A stretch of DNA of 64,000 bases from Brevibacillus humidisoli (GTDB taxonomy: Bacteria > Bacillota > Bacilli > Brevibacillales > Brevibacillaceae). A program made the position numbers and the translations under genes. Positions 44,176 through 54,090 of this stretch are shown in pieces. The stretch's first letter is position 1. Each line of letters opens with the position of its first letter. Below the pieces are notes generated by a model that was not told where the DNA came from, searched no databases, and saw nothing but the letters and a program-made list of their open reading frames with translations. The stretch is taken from contig NZ_CP087263.1 in the NCBI RefSeq assembly GCF_020923435.1, positions 3,119,970-3,183,969 on the forward strand, given 5' to 3'.

Positions 44176-45243
44176 TCAGCCTTTCCGCCACTTGGGCAGA
44201 TAGGTAAACGCCAGTGCTCCGGCCAGTACGACCCCTTTGACGATATCTTGCGCGTAATAGGGGACGTTGAGCATGGTCAATCCGTTCATCATCACGCCCA
44301 TCAACACGGCGCCGCAAAACGTTCCAAAGGCGTTGGGCTTGCCCTGACCAAAGATGGAAAACCCGATAAAGGCAGCGGCCACCGCGTCCATCAACAGCGG
44401 CGCTCCCGCCATAACCTGACCGGTACCGATCCGGGCAGCCAGCACGATACCGCCCAAAGAAGCAAAAAAGGCTGACAACAGGTAAGCCAACGTCCGGTAG
44501 CGGTTCACCGGGATGCCAGAGAGGCGGGCCGCTTCGATATTCCCGCCTGTGACGTAGAGAAACCGGCCGTACCGGGTATAGGTTAAAAAGAGATGAACCA
44601 GGACAACCACCACACCCATCAAAATCACCGGTACAGGAATGCCAAACAGCTTGCCTTGTCCAATGAACAAAAAGGACGGAATGATAATGCCTGGAGCGGT
44701 ACTTCCATCTTCCATCGGCATGTTGTTGTAGATGGAAAACCCTTTTGTATAGCTGAGATGGATCCCCTGAAAGATGTACATCGTGACCAGCGTGGCCAGG
44801 ATGTCGGGAATCCGCACGCGGACGACCAACAGGGAGTTGACCAGTCCGATCACCAGTCCGACCAGCAATGGCAGCAGGATCGCCACCAACAGTTCCTGCC
44901 GGTACCATACCATCAGCGATGCCGACAAGACGGTGGAGACACTGACAATCGAGCCGACAGACAGGTCAAATCCGCCTACAATCAGCGAAAAGGTAACGCC
45001 AATCGCAACCAGCGTAACGATCGAGATGGACCGTAGAATATCAGCCAGATTGGCATACGTGAGAAAATTCTCGTTCACAATACTAAAAAAGAGAATGACG
45101 GCGGCAATGGCCGCAAGCGATCCATATCGCTGGACAAACGGTGTCAACTTCTGTTTGCCCGAAGCCTTCTTCTCTGCCGCCGTATCAGACGGATCGGATG
45201 AGCCGCCGATTACAGACGTTTGCTGTTCAGGATTCGCTTCCAT
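44176..45243 (-). CDS. Ribose-type ABC transporter permease under a SAM riboswitch
   Basis: 355 residues from ATG 45243 (GGAGGTGAAGCGG upstream; overlaps the ATPase stop by 17 bases). RbsC/BPD_transp_2 features: NFLTYANLADILRSISIVTLVAIGVTFSLIVGGFDLSVGS and ARLSGIPVNRYRTLAYLLSAFFASLGGIVLAARIGTG. A cytoplasmic N-terminal tail of about 40 polar residues is longer than in RbsC. Membrane channel of the importer encoded with the next two genes. Confidence 0.9.
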   Translation of the reverse strand: MEANPEQQTSVIGGSSDPSDTAAEKKASGKQKLTPFVQRYGSLAAIAAVILFFSIVNENFLTYANLADILRSISIVTLVAIGVTFSLIVGGFDLSVGSIVSVSTVLSASLMVWYRQELLVAILLPLLVGLVIGLVNSLLVVRVRIPDILATLVTMYIFQGIHLSYTKGFSIYNNMPMEDGSTAPGIIIPSFLFIGQGKLFGIPVPVILMGVVVVLVHLFLTYTRYGRFLYVTGGNIEAARLSGIPVNRYRTLAYLLSAFFASLGGIVLAARIGTGQVMAGAPLLMDAVAAAFIGFSIFGQGKPNAFGTFCGAVLMGVMMNGLTMLNVPYYAQDIVKGVVLAGALAFTYLPKWRKG

Positions 45244-46756
45244 CCGCTTCACCTCCACTTGCATACAACATCACTGTCTCTGGTGTTACCGCTCCACTGA
45301 TCCACTCGCTCCGCTCCCACTCTTTGACGATTCGTCCATTCTCCATCACCAGCAGACGATCGGCAATCCCCATCGCCTCATCGATCTCACTGGAGAAGTA
45401 GACGATTCCCTTTTGTTCGGCGGCTAGTTGATTGATCAGCCGGAAAATATCGCTTTTGGCCCCGATGTCGACCCCTTTGGTCGGCTCGTCAAACATGTAG
45501 ACCTGTGCATCCCGCAGCAGCCACTTGCCGACGGCCACTTTCTGCTGATTGCCGCCGGACAGCCGGCCGACGAGTTGATCTAACCCCGCCGCCTTGATGC
45601 CAAGCCGCTCAACCATTGACGCCGCTCTGCTCGTTTCCGTGCCACGCTGGACGACGCCCGCTGTACAGTACGCTGCCAGATTGGCCAGCGTCAGATTGTC
45701 CTTCACCGTTTCCTCCACCAGCACACCGTGCTGTCTCCGTTCTTCCGGCACCAGTACAATCCCGTGCCAGATCGCCTCCATCGGTGTCCGGCAGCTGATC
45801 ACCCGTCCGCTCAGCCAAACCCGTCCGTCCTCCATGCGATCGGCACCAAACAGGAGACGCGCCGTCTCACTTTTGCCGGCGCCTACCAGGCCAACGACCG
45901 CCACCACTTCTCCCGCATGCAGCCTGAGGTCGAATCGCTTCACCTTGTGTCCCGCCCGCAAGCCGCTGACTTCTAGCAAAAGATCTCCCCGCTCAGTCGG
46001 CTCCTTGGGGAATTCCTCGGCAAAACGTTTGCCCAACATCGCCGCTACGACCTCGTCCATGTCTGTGTCGCCCACTGTGCGCTGCAGGACATTTTGACCG
46101 TCTCGCAGCACCGTGATCCGATCGGCGATGCGAAACACTTCTGACAAGCGGTGGGAAATGTAGACGACGCCGATCCCTCTCTGCTTCAGCCGTCCGATCA
46201 AGGCAAACAGCGCCTCCGCTTCTCTAAGACTAAGCGGTGCCGTAGGTTCGTCAAAAATGACAAAGCGCACGTCCTGCGCGACAGCCCGCGCAATCAGCAC
46301 AAACTGCTTTTCAGCCAAGGTCAACTGTTCTACCTGAGTAGTCAACGGGAGGGAAAAGCCGCATTCATCCACGATGCGCTGTGCTTCCCCCACCAGCCGC
46401 CAAGGAGAGACGAACAAACCGGAGCGCGACACCTGCCGATCCAGCAGGATGTTTTCTGCCGTATTGAGGGAAGGAATCAGTCCGGTATCCACTTCCTGCT
46501 GTACCAGGTGGATGCCCGCCTGCTTGGCCGCGCGGGGCGTACCGAGGGTGAGCGGCTCACCATCCAGGATGACCGCTCCCGCACTGGCTGTCTGGGCACC
46601 TGAGAGAATTTTCATCAGTGTGCTTTTTCCTGCGCCGTTAGCACCGAGCAGGGCATGCACTTCTCCGCCTCTAACCGCAAAATCGACGCCTTGGAGGGCG
46701 GCAGCGTCCCCGTACCACTTGGATACCTGTCTCATCTCCAACAGGGAGCTTTTCAT
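45227..46756 (-). CDS. Ribose-type ABC transporter double ATPase
   Basis: 509 residues from ATG 46756 (GGAGGACGTGGG upstream). Two ATPase modules as in RbsA/MglA: first Walker A GANGAGKST and VIFDEPTAPLSLREAE; second module VGLVGAGKSETARLLFG (degenerate Walker A, normal for the family), LSGGNQQKVAVGKWL and MFDEPTKGVDIGAKSD. It energises the pentose-type importer. Middle gene of three. Confidence 0.92.
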   Translation of the reverse strand: MKSSLLEMRQVSKWYGDAAALQGVDFAVRGGEVHALLGANGAGKSTLMKILSGAQTASAGAVILDGEPLTLGTPRAAKQAGIHLVQQEVDTGLIPSLNTAENILLDRQVSRSGLFVSPWRLVGEAQRIVDECGFSLPLTTQVEQLTLAEKQFVLIARAVAQDVRFVIFDEPTAPLSLREAEALFALIGRLKQRGIGVVYISHRLSEVFRIADRITVLRDGQNVLQRTVGDTDMDEVVAAMLGKRFAEEFPKEPTERGDLLLEVSGLRAGHKVKRFDLRLHAGEVVAVVGLVGAGKSETARLLFGADRMEDGRVWLSGRVISCRTPMEAIWHGIVLVPEERRQHGVLVEETVKDNLTLANLAAYCTAGVVQRGTETSRAASMVERLGIKAAGLDQLVGRLSGGNQQKVAVGKWLLRDAQVYMFDEPTKGVDIGAKSDIFRLINQLAAEQKGIVYFSSEIDEAMGIADRLLVMENGRIVKEWERSEWISGAVTPETVMLYASGGEADGSES

Positions 46757-46800
46757 CCCACGTCCTCCTTTTTCGGTCAGTCTTGTCATTATGTCAAGCG

Positions 46801-47970
46801 CTAGTCGCTATTCTTGCTCTCCAGTGTCGACATCCAGGGCGAGATGGCAGCGTCGCTTTTTCCCCAGCCATTGACGTACTTCGGCAATTCGTCCATGTTG
46901 ATTGGCGTATCCGGCAATTTTTCCTGTTCCACCAGATGAGGATCAAGCGAGAAGTACTTCGGTGTTTTCTCCCCGGCGATTTTTTGGTACAGGAAGCGGG
47001 TCTGTACGCGGCCGATATCGGCCGGATCGGTTGCGGCTGATGCTTTCCACGGACTGCCTTCTTCCTGAATCATCTGCAAGTCCTCGTCGGACAGGTCAAT
47101 CCCGTACACCTTGATTTCTGTCCGTCCGGCTGCCTTGATCGCGCGGGTCGCCCCTTTGGCGAACTCATCCCATGGTGCCCATACGGCAGCGATATCCCCT
47201 TTATTGGGATACTTCTTCAGGATCGCTTCCATCTGGGCTTGCGTGTCGAGCGCCGTATTGGCCGTCGCTGAGCCAAAGCGGGCAATCTCCTTGATATTGG
47301 GATAACGCTGCAGAAAGATGTTGTAGACACGGTTCCGTTTTTCCATCGGCGCGAATCCGCCAACCCAGATGTAGACGATCTGCCCCTGTCCGTCTATGTC
47401 CTGTGCCAGCTTCTTCAGTCCCTGCCAAGCGAGGCCGTAATCATCCTGGTCCATGATTGTGACGCCTTCCACTTTATCAAGATCGTTGTCAAAGGAGACA
47501 ACCGGGATGCCCGCCTGCACGGCTCGCTCCACTCCAGCCTGCAGCGCTTCCGCCCGACCGTGGTTGATCAGGATGCCGTCTACCTTTTGATTGACAGCCG
47601 TGTCCAGATGAGCCGCCATCTTGGCCAGATCGTTGTCCGCATTGTAGACGGTCAGCTCACCGCCAAAACGCTTCACCTGCTCTTCTACCCCTTGTTGATA
47701 CTGGGATGAGAACGTTCCGATCGAAAACTCACTGATCAGCGCGATCTTGAGCGGCTTGTCGACTGCTGCAGGAATCTCCGCACTGGCGCCAGACGATTCT
47801 GTCTCTCCTCCCGATTCGGTAGATGCCGTCTCCGTCGTTGACGAGTCCTGCTGTTGCGGCTCTGTCTGGGTCTGATCTGTCTGGGCTTGCTGCAGCGGCG
47901 GCTGTTCATTGGTGCATCCGGCCAGCACGACCACCAGCAGCAAAAGTAGTGTCATCCATTTTTTCAACAT
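46801..47970 (-). CDS. Sugar-type ABC substrate-binding lipoprotein, SAM-riboswitch-controlled
   Basis: 389 residues from ATG 47970 (AAGGGGGAGCCTAC upstream; open frame extends into the riboswitch without a start). Lipobox LAGC (Cys19), a Gln/Thr/Ser/Glu-rich linker of about 70 residues, then a RbsB-like domain (LKIALISEFSIGTFSSQYQQGVEEQV; DGILINHGRAEAL; PVVSFDNDL). Because the mRNA leader is a SAM-I riboswitch, the ligand is probably a product of SAM metabolism such as 5-methylthioribose (inference). Signature residues of ribose, xylose or AI-2 receptors were not identified. Confidence 0.88.
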   Translation of the reverse strand: MLKKWMTLLLLLVVVLAGCTNEQPPLQQAQTDQTQTEPQQQDSSTTETASTESGGETESSGASAEIPAAVDKPLKIALISEFSIGTFSSQYQQGVEEQVKRFGGELTVYNADNDLAKMAAHLDTAVNQKVDGILINHGRAEALQAGVERAVQAGIPVVSFDNDLDKVEGVTIMDQDDYGLAWQGLKKLAQDIDGQGQIVYIWVGGFAPMEKRNRVYNIFLQRYPNIKEIARFGSATANTALDTQAQMEAILKKYPNKGDIAAVWAPWDEFAKGATRAIKAAGRTEIKVYGIDLSDEDLQMIQEEGSPWKASAATDPADIGRVQTRFLYQKIAGEKTPKYFSLDPHLVEQEKLPDTPINMDELPKYVNGWGKSDAAISPWMSTLESKNSD

Positions 47971-48019
47971 GTAGGCTCCCCCTTGTCTGTCTGTGTTCGC
48001 AGTGAAACGACCGGAAATG

Positions 48020-48191
48020 AAAAAACCCCTTTCCCTGAGGAAAGAGGTGGTTCGTACGAGACGCCGCCTCTTATCTCTCAGGATTGCTCCTGCAGGAGTT
48101 AGCACCGTGCCGTCTGCTGTGGCGATCACAGCAGGTGCGGTCGGTTGCCGGGCGTCATCGGGCCAGTCCCTCAGCCTGCTCTCGATAAGAG
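48020..48191 (-). promoter_or_regulatory. SAM-I riboswitch (S-box) with terminator
   Basis: The aptamer (48068-48191) carries all S-box landmarks on the minus strand: P1 CTCTTATCGAGAG with the closing GAGAGATAAGAG, the GAGGGACTGGCCCGATGA core, CCCGGCAACC, and GGTGCTAA followed by TCCTGCAGGAG. The expression platform is a terminator (48020-48048; CCTCTTTCC-tcag-GGAAAGGGG then T6). It controls the sugar-type ABC operon starting at 47970. High SAM should stop transcription. Confidence 0.96.
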
Positions 48192-48427
48192 AATAGGGTA
48201 TTCAATTCCGAGTATTCCACTCTAACATAATTGGTAATAGCAACATCATACAGTCGTTTGTACGCTTCGTCAATCCCTTTTTATTTTGTGAAATCAGAAA
48301 ATCTTGCATGTTTGCGTCCTAACACCCTACCCTAAAGCCATAAAGAACAGATCCTGCAGTATTGTGCACGAAATGTCGGATGGGTCGATTTCACTCCTGC
48401 TATTCTATTGACAAAGGAGGTCATCCA

Positions 48428-49303
48428 ATGGATTTGCTCAAGAACATGAACCAAGCGATCACCTATATCGAGGAAAATCTCGCCAACGAGATCGACTTGA
48501 GAGAAGCGGCCAGACTGGCTCTCTGTTCGGAATATCATTTTAAAAGGATGTTTTCCTTCCTCGCCGGCATCACGCTATCGGAATACATCCGCCGCAGACG
48601 CCTTACGCTTGCAGCATTTGAGCTTACACACAGCAGCATGAGAATCATCGATATCGCGATCAAATATGGATACAGCTCACCCGACTCGTTTGCCAGAGCG
48701 TTTCAAAGTTTGCACGGCGTAACGCCATCAGAAGCCAGAAATAGCGGTCCATCACTAAAAGCATTTCCGCCAATGACCTTCCAGTTGTCAATTAAAGGAG
48801 GAAAAGAAATGAACTACCGCATCGAGGAAAAAGGAGCGTTTCGCATCGTTGGCATCAAAAAAAGAGTGCCTATTCTATTCCAGGGGATCAATCCAGAGAT
48901 TGCTGCTATGTGGAAAACGCTAGATAATAAGACGATCCTTACACTAAAGCAGCTCTCCAATGTGGAGCCTACGGGACTGATTCAAGCATCCACCAACTTT
49001 TCGGAGGGCCGAATGGAGGAAAAAGGGGAGTTGGATCATTATATAGGCGTGGCAACGACGAATGTGTGCCCGGACCACCTGGCCCACCTGGAAGTCCCTG
49101 CCTCAACATGGGCTGTATTCCAAGCTGTCGGACCATTTCCTGATACGCTGCAGGAGACCTGGGGACGCATCTATGCCGAATGGTTTCCCTCCTCCAGCTA
49201 CGAACAGATAGAAGGTCCTGAAATCCTGTGGAATGAACACAACGATATCAGCTCACCGACGTTTAAAAGTGAGATCTGGATTCCCGTACTGAAAAGGCGG
49301 TAA
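48428..49303 (+). CDS. AraC-family regulator with GyrI-like effector domain (YdeE-like)
   Basis: 291 residues from ATG 48428 (AAAGGAGGTCATCCA). The N-terminal double HTH (about 1-105) shows [36 protein letters not shown] and [27 protein letters not shown]. The C-terminal part (about 125-291) is a GyrI-like small-molecule-binding domain ([66 protein letters not shown]). A Rob/YdeE-type activator, probably for xenobiotics. Monocistronic, with a terminator overlapping its stop. Confidence 0.9.
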   Translation: MDLLKNMNQAITYIEENLANEIDLREAARLALCSEYHFKRMFSFLAGITLSEYIRRRRLTLAAFELTHSSMRIIDIAIKYGYSSPDSFARAFQSLHGVTPSEARNSGPSLKAFPPMTFQLSIKGGKEMNYRIEEKGAFRIVGIKKRVPILFQGINPEIAAMWKTLDNKTILTLKQLSNVEPTGLIQASTNFSEGRMEEKGELDHYIGVATTNVCPDHLAHLEVPASTWAVFQAVGPFPDTLQETWGRIYAEWFPSSSYEQIEGPEILWNEHNDISSPTFKSEIWIPVLKRR

Positions 49304-49330
49304 TGGCAGGGCCATTACCGCTTATTTTTT
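49297..49330 (+). terminator. Terminator overlapping the AraC gene stop codon
   Basis: GCGGTAATGGC (49297-49307) pairs perfectly with GCCATTACCGC (49311-49321), followed by TTATTTTTT. The stem includes the stop codon, and its T-tract lies inside the 3' end of the convergent methyltransferase gene. Confidence 0.85.
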
Positions 49331-49933
49331 GCATACGGCGACACCCAGGTAATACTTCACATCTCGCCGCGGCGGCTCGATTGTCACGCCCCGCTGATAA
49401 TAGAGCTCTACTTCCTGAAACGCATGGAACAGTTCCGCAAACTCCGCCTCCGTGAACTGATGGACATGGAACGGTTCGCTGCACGGTTTCCCTCTTCCCT
49501 GCCCGAATGGCGACGACAAGACGAGCGTCCCGCCAGGACGGAGCATCTCGTAAAGACTTGCCATAAACCGTTGGTCGTCATCCAGGTGCTCAATGGTTTC
49601 AAAACTGACAATCGTATCAAACAATCCCAGCTTCTGCGGCAATTCCGGGTCCAAGGCGTCTGCCGTCTGATAGGTGATCAACGGATGGTTGTACGTCTTG
49701 TTGGCATATTGAATCGTCTCCGGATCTACATCGACACCGACGATTTCTGCTGCTTCTTTTTTGCACGTCTTGGCCATCATGTGGGTTCCGTAGCCGACAC
49801 CGCAGGCAAGATCGAGAACCCGCCCCTCTACATAAGGCGTAGCAAAGTAATAACGGGCCAGATGCTCCAACAAAAGTCCGTTGGTGGGCTTCATCAACTC
49901 GGGTATGACTCGTTCACCAGTTAGTTTCAACAA
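49322..49933 (-). CDS. Class I SAM-dependent methyltransferase
   Basis: 203 residues. Motif I VLDLACGVGYGTHMMA, motif II-like VGVDVDPETIQYA, FDTIVSFETIEHLDDDQ and LRPGGTLVLSSPFG are the standard methyltransferase-11/25 set. Begins with tandem TTG codons (49933, 49930) preceded by a weak GGTGATCGC, or possibly ATG 49894. The C-terminal VAVCKK ends 19 bases from the convergent AraC gene. The substrate is unknown. Confidence 0.85.
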   Translation of the reverse strand: MLKLTGERVIPELMKPTNGLLLEHLARYYFATPYVEGRVLDLACGVGYGTHMMAKTCKKEAAEIVGVDVDPETIQYANKTYNHPLITYQTADALDPELPQKLGLFDTIVSFETIEHLDDDQRFMASLYEMLRPGGTLVLSSPFGQGRGKPCSEPFHVHQFTEAEFAELFHAFQEVELYYQRGVTIEPPRRDVKYYLGVAVCKK

Positions 49934-50041
49934 CAGCGATCACCAACTTTGTGTAGGATGTGTCCCATGCTCTTTATGGTATCAATTTTTTAGCCAGATT
50001 GGTATGTTCACATACTTGAAAGTGTCCCTAGCAGGGTATGC

Positions 50042-51172
50042 CTAGCGATTCTTCGGCACCGTAGTGCTGAACAGCAGACTGAGCAGAGAGCCGATTGACA
50101 TCACCAGATACAAAGTAGAGCCGCCGAATCGGTCAAATACCCAACCACCGGCAAACGAACCGATAATCCCTGAGATGCCAAAGAAGATCACGGCCAACGC
50201 CGTTTGTCCTGTCGCTCTCCATTCTTCGGGTACGATCTGATACAAGTATTGGATCGATGCCAGATAAAAGACGGCAAACGTAAGCCCGTGCAGCAGTTGC
50301 AGATAGACGACCCACTGCGGGTCCGTCACCAGCGAACAGGCCAGGTAGCGCAACACATACACGACGGCAGCGACCTGGATTAACTGCCGTTCTTTCCCCT
50401 TGCGCAGCCACCACGCACTGCCGGCAAAAAAAGCCACCTCGCTCATGGAAGCGAGGAACCAGGCCTGCCCCACCATGCCTGTGGTGCCGTCCATACTCTG
50501 GATGTATACGCCCAGAAAAACATCATTGGTGCGATGCGGAATGGCAGCAATCAGCACCAGCAAGAAAAACCACAGTGTTTTCGGATAAAACAGGAATTGC
50601 TGCAAGCTGGCCAAGGAGACGGGCTTGCCTGCCGCTGGCGCATCGGGAATGGCAAAGGCAAGCAGCAGGGTAATCAGGGCATAACCGAAGAAGAGCACCG
50701 CCATACTTCCTATCCCGAACCAATCAAGGACGTATCCGATGAACAGGGAAGCCGTCGCATATCCGATCGCACCAAACATGCGGATCGAGCCGAAGCTGAT
50801 CTGATGCTGCTGGGCCACTTGGTAGCTGAGACTTTCCGTCAGTGGATCGCTGGGCAGCAGAAAAAAGTAGAGCAGGAGTACAAAGACCAACAGCAGCAGA
50901 ATGTTGGAAAACTGAAACAGCAGGGTTCCCAGCACGAGGGAAACAGCCAAAACCACGATCACTACTTTTCGGATCGTCCGATACTTGTCACTGATCACTC
51001 CCCAAATCGGCTGGGAGATGATGCCGACGAAAGCCCCGACTCCTACCAGAAGGCCGATCTCCGCAGGTGAAATGCCTCGGCCATTGAGGTAAACCGGTAA
51101 AAACGAAATAAAAATGGCAAGCAGTGAAAAGTAAAAGTAATTGTATGCACGCAGCGCATAAATCGGTATCAT
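50042..51172 (-). CDS. MFS transporter (MFS_1-like, LacY-superfamily)
   Basis: 376 residues, about twelve helices. N-terminal RAYNYFYFSLLAIFISFLPVYLNGRGISPAEIG and GVISDKYRTIRKVV after helix 2, and FFFLLPSDPLTESLSYQ, match the sugar/phenylpropionate-type MFS_1-like group. A GGGAAACGCG precedes ATG 51172. Downstream of the P1 peptidase gene by 78 bases on the same strand, so possibly co-transcribed. Direction of transport and substrate unknown. Confidence 0.85.
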   Translation of the reverse strand: MIPIYALRAYNYFYFSLLAIFISFLPVYLNGRGISPAEIGLLVGVGAFVGIISQPIWGVISDKYRTIRKVVIVVLAVSLVLGTLLFQFSNILLLLVFVLLLYFFLLPSDPLTESLSYQVAQQHQISFGSIRMFGAIGYATASLFIGYVLDWFGIGSMAVLFFGYALITLLLAFAIPDAPAAGKPVSLASLQQFLFYPKTLWFFLLVLIAAIPHRTNDVFLGVYIQSMDGTTGMVGQAWFLASMSEVAFFAGSAWWLRKGKERQLIQVAAVVYVLRYLACSLVTDPQWVVYLQLLHGLTFAVFYLASIQYLYQIVPEEWRATGQTALAVIFFGISGIIGSFAGGWVFDRFGGSTLYLVMSIGSLLSLLFSTTVPKNR

Positions 51173-51250
51173 CGCGTTTCCCTTCCTGATCTTCCGTCTT
51201 CGTTCACGCTGTGCTTTTGCTTCCGGCAGCGCCAGTACCTATGCCTGCTC

Positions 51251-52423
51251 TCATCCCTCAACACCAAAAAAACGCATCCGATCCAGCAAGTCGTAAGGAA
51301 AAGCTTCCCTGTAGCGGCCTGACTGTCCGGTTGTGGCAGCGGCCTTGCAGAGCGAATTGAGGATCGACTCGTGGACCACTTCCGCCGCCATCTCAAACAG
51401 GCGGTTGATCGTCTCCCCGTCTTCTCGCAACAGCTCAACCTGTTCACGCTGGCCCGCTTGCGGATCCTTTTCACCCTGTCGGGACTGATCTGCCCGCTGA
51501 GTGGCGATCCTGCGGGCAGTAGAAAAGGCGATCACGATATCGCCGCTGCCGTGGGCTGCATAACTGCCTGTCCTCGCCAACCCGAAGACAGCCCGTTTGG
51601 CCAGTCGCTTCAACTGCCGTGCATCAAGCGGCGCATCCGTAGCCAAGGCGATCATAATCGAGCCATCGGGCAGCGGTTCCTCACTGGTGTTCGATTGCGG
51701 ACGGAGCTGCTCTCGTCCGACACGGTTGGGCTCCTCCGCTTGCTCATCCCTCGCCAGCGGACTTAGCCAACCCCACAGGTTCAAGTCGGCCAGCCTTCCG
51801 AAGTTGCTAACCACCAGTCCACCGACTGTATACGCCTGCTCCCCTGTGTCGATCCGCCGGGAACTAGTGCCGACCCCGCCTTTGTACCCGAGACAGGACA
51901 TGCCAACTCCTGCGCCGACCGCCCCTTCCTCTAGATTGGTCTGGGAGGCATTGCGAATCGCCTCTATCGCATGATCCGGCGTCACATGAAGTCCACGGAT
52001 GTCGTTTAAATAGGCATCGTTGCACTCACCGACAATCACGTTTACTGTGCCGGCACTCGTGCCGATTTCCGGGGTTTGCGCCAACTGGTACTGTACCGCC
52101 CCGTGCAGGACTGCCCCGACGGAGAGCGTGTTGGTGAACAGGATCGGACTCTCGATCTGTCCCAATTCCTCCACCTGTACCAAGCCAGTCGTCTTGCCAA
52201 AACCGTTGATCACATGACAGGCGGCAGGCACCTTTTCCCGAAACAGGTTGCCGCCATGCGGCAGAATCGCGGTGACACCGGTACGAACCGCTCGCCCATC
52301 GGGCAAATCCTGGTTAAGCGTGACATGGCCTACTCTCACCCCGGCTACATCGACAATCGCATTCTGGTTTCCGGGCTGATACCGGCCGACCTGATACCCT
52401 AATTCGCGAAGACGCTTCCGCAT
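51251..52423 (-). CDS. P1-family (DmpA-type) Ntn-hydrolase aminopeptidase
   Basis: 390 residues from ATG 52423 (GGAGGG seven bases before). The self-cleavage site is seen at Gly254-Ser255 (LPDGSIMIALATDAPLDARQ), with Asn207 in VVSNFG and GAVGAGVGMSCLGYKGGVGTSSR upstream, all as in DmpA/BapA. Cleavage frees Ser255 as the N-terminal nucleophile of D-/beta-aminopeptidases. It carries two charged insertions, about residues 225-250 and 300-320. No signal peptide, so it is cytoplasmic. Confidence 0.92.
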   Translation of the reverse strand: MRKRLRELGYQVGRYQPGNQNAIVDVAGVRVGHVTLNQDLPDGRAVRTGVTAILPHGGNLFREKVPAACHVINGFGKTTGLVQVEELGQIESPILFTNTLSVGAVLHGAVQYQLAQTPEIGTSAGTVNVIVGECNDAYLNDIRGLHVTPDHAIEAIRNASQTNLEEGAVGAGVGMSCLGYKGGVGTSSRRIDTGEQAYTVGGLVVSNFGRLADLNLWGWLSPLARDEQAEEPNRVGREQLRPQSNTSEEPLPDGSIMIALATDAPLDARQLKRLAKRAVFGLARTGSYAAHGSGDIVIAFSTARRIATQRADQSRQGEKDPQAGQREQVELLREDGETINRLFEMAAEVVHESILNSLCKAAATTGQSGRYREAFPYDLLDRMRFFGVEG

Positions 52424-52556
52424 CTCCTCTCCCTCCATTCGGTCTGCTGCTCCACCATCGTTTCTCAGAACAGCTCAATAAGTACTATCTTAACGAACAG
52501 TCATCAAGTAAGACAATTGTTTAGGGAAAAATCGGTACTTGTCTGGAACCCTCAAT

Positions 52557-52594
52557 AGAAAAAAAGCACCGTCCGGGAACCACGCCGGAGGTGC
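52557..52594 (-). terminator. Terminator downstream of the short-chain fatty acid transporter
   Basis: GCACC-TCCGG pairs with CCGG-x-GGTGC (52566-52594) and is followed on the minus strand by CTTTTTTTCTATT. It separates the transporter gene (stop at 52655) from the P1 peptidase. Confidence 0.8.
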
Positions 52595-52654
52595 GTCAGA
52601 AAAGGAAGGAGAATAAGCATCCCGCTTCTCCTTTATACTCGTACGAAAGGCAAA

Positions 52655-53983
52655 TTATAAAAACAGAATACCTAACGAGAAGAACACGCCGCTGATGATC
52701 AGCGTGATCACGCAATAGCCCATAATATCCTTCGCTTTTAGCCCCGCAATGGCCAAGGCAGGCAGCGCCCAAAACGGTTGAATCATATTGGTCCACTGAT
52801 CCCCCCATGCGACTCCCATCGCCACCCTGGGCAGGTCCGCGCCCAAGCGAAGCGCCGCATCCATCATGATCGGTCCCTGGACGGCCCACTGGCCTCCTCC
52901 CGAGGGAACAAACACATTCAGAATTCCACCGCAAATCAGAGACCAGAACGGCAGCGTCTCCGCCGTTGAGATGGCGACAAACCATCCCGCTACGATAGCC
53001 GCCAAGCCGGAGCTGGTCATCAGACCCATGATTCCGCCATAAAAGGGGAATTGAAGCACGATCGGTCCCAACGATTTTCCGCCTTCGGTGACATTTGCTA
53101 TATATTCGATCGGTGTCTTGGTCAGCAGGATCCCGGCGACAAGAAAGCTTAGATTCACAATGTTCAGATCAAGCGAACCGCCATTGGAGAAGTGACGGAT
53201 GAGATAGATCAGGCCGGCCACGCCGATGAGCAGGTTAACGATCTGCAGGCGCTCTATTTTACTGGCCCATGTGGGCACCGTTTTCTGAACCGCTGCGACA
53301 CTGGCTGCGGTCTCCTCTTTTGCTAGTAAAGAGGCGTCAATCGTCACCACGTCACTCTCTTTTGGGGCCATCCGCATCATCACAAATGGCAGCGTAATCA
53401 AGATGGCGAGCGCGGTAATTACGTTAAAAGGCGCGAGCATCGTCTCGCTGACAGGGATAATGCCAATCATCTGTTCCAGCGGGTGTCCCTCCGTCGCGAT
53501 CAAGAGAGCCACACTGCTGGAATAGCCCATATGCCAGATCACAAATCCCGAATAAGCAGACGCGACAAGCAGCGGGTAATGAACGTTTTTTACTCGAAGC
53601 GCCATCTGTCGGGCAACAAATGCCCCGACTACCAGTCCAATCGCCCATGAGACTAAGCTTGCCACCCCTGCAATCAGAGCAGTCAGCCCATACGCCGCTT
53701 TCGGCGTCTTGGCAAGGGAAGAGAGAAAATTAAGCCCTTTTGTGACAGCCTTGGTTCGTACAAGTGCAGTGCCTGTCACCAGAGCGATACTGATCTGCAT
53801 CGTAAAGACCAGCAGGCTCCACAATCCTTCCGCCCAGTAATCGACCAGCTGCAATGGCGAGCTGGGAGTGAGTATCCACGCCGTACCGAAAACCACAAAA
53901 GTTAAGATCGTCGCAAACAGGAAAGGATCCGGCAAATACCTTTCCATGACGCGAACGAAGAAATGCGAGAAGCCCCGAACCAT
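52655..53983 (-). CDS. Short-chain fatty acid transporter (AtoE family)
   Basis: 442 residues from ATG 53983 (AAAGGGGGCATCAGA). About twelve helices; MERYLPDPFLFATILTFVVFGTAWILTP, VSWAIGLVVGAFVARQMA and FVPSGGGQWAVQGPIMMDAA are typical of AtoE/DcuC-like carriers for acetoacetate and other short-chain fatty acids. It starts 107 bases after an acyl-CoA ligase gene on the same strand, so the pair would import and activate a short carboxylate. Confidence 0.88.
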   Translation of the reverse strand: MVRGFSHFFVRVMERYLPDPFLFATILTFVVFGTAWILTPSSPLQLVDYWAEGLWSLLVFTMQISIALVTGTALVRTKAVTKGLNFLSSLAKTPKAAYGLTALIAGVASLVSWAIGLVVGAFVARQMALRVKNVHYPLLVASAYSGFVIWHMGYSSSVALLIATEGHPLEQMIGIIPVSETMLAPFNVITALAILITLPFVMMRMAPKESDVVTIDASLLAKEETAASVAAVQKTVPTWASKIERLQIVNLLIGVAGLIYLIRHFSNGGSLDLNIVNLSFLVAGILLTKTPIEYIANVTEGGKSLGPIVLQFPFYGGIMGLMTSSGLAAIVAGWFVAISTAETLPFWSLICGGILNVFVPSGGGQWAVQGPIMMDAALRLGADLPRVAMGVAWGDQWTNMIQPFWALPALAIAGLKAKDIMGYCVITLIISGVFFSLGILFL

Positions 53984-54090
53984 TCTGATGCCCCCTTTTG
54001 ATATGGCAGCACGCAGACTGCTCGATCCAACACACCCCTTCAAGGACGCTGCTGCATCCAAGCATCCTTTCTCTTGAACAGGGGGTGTGT

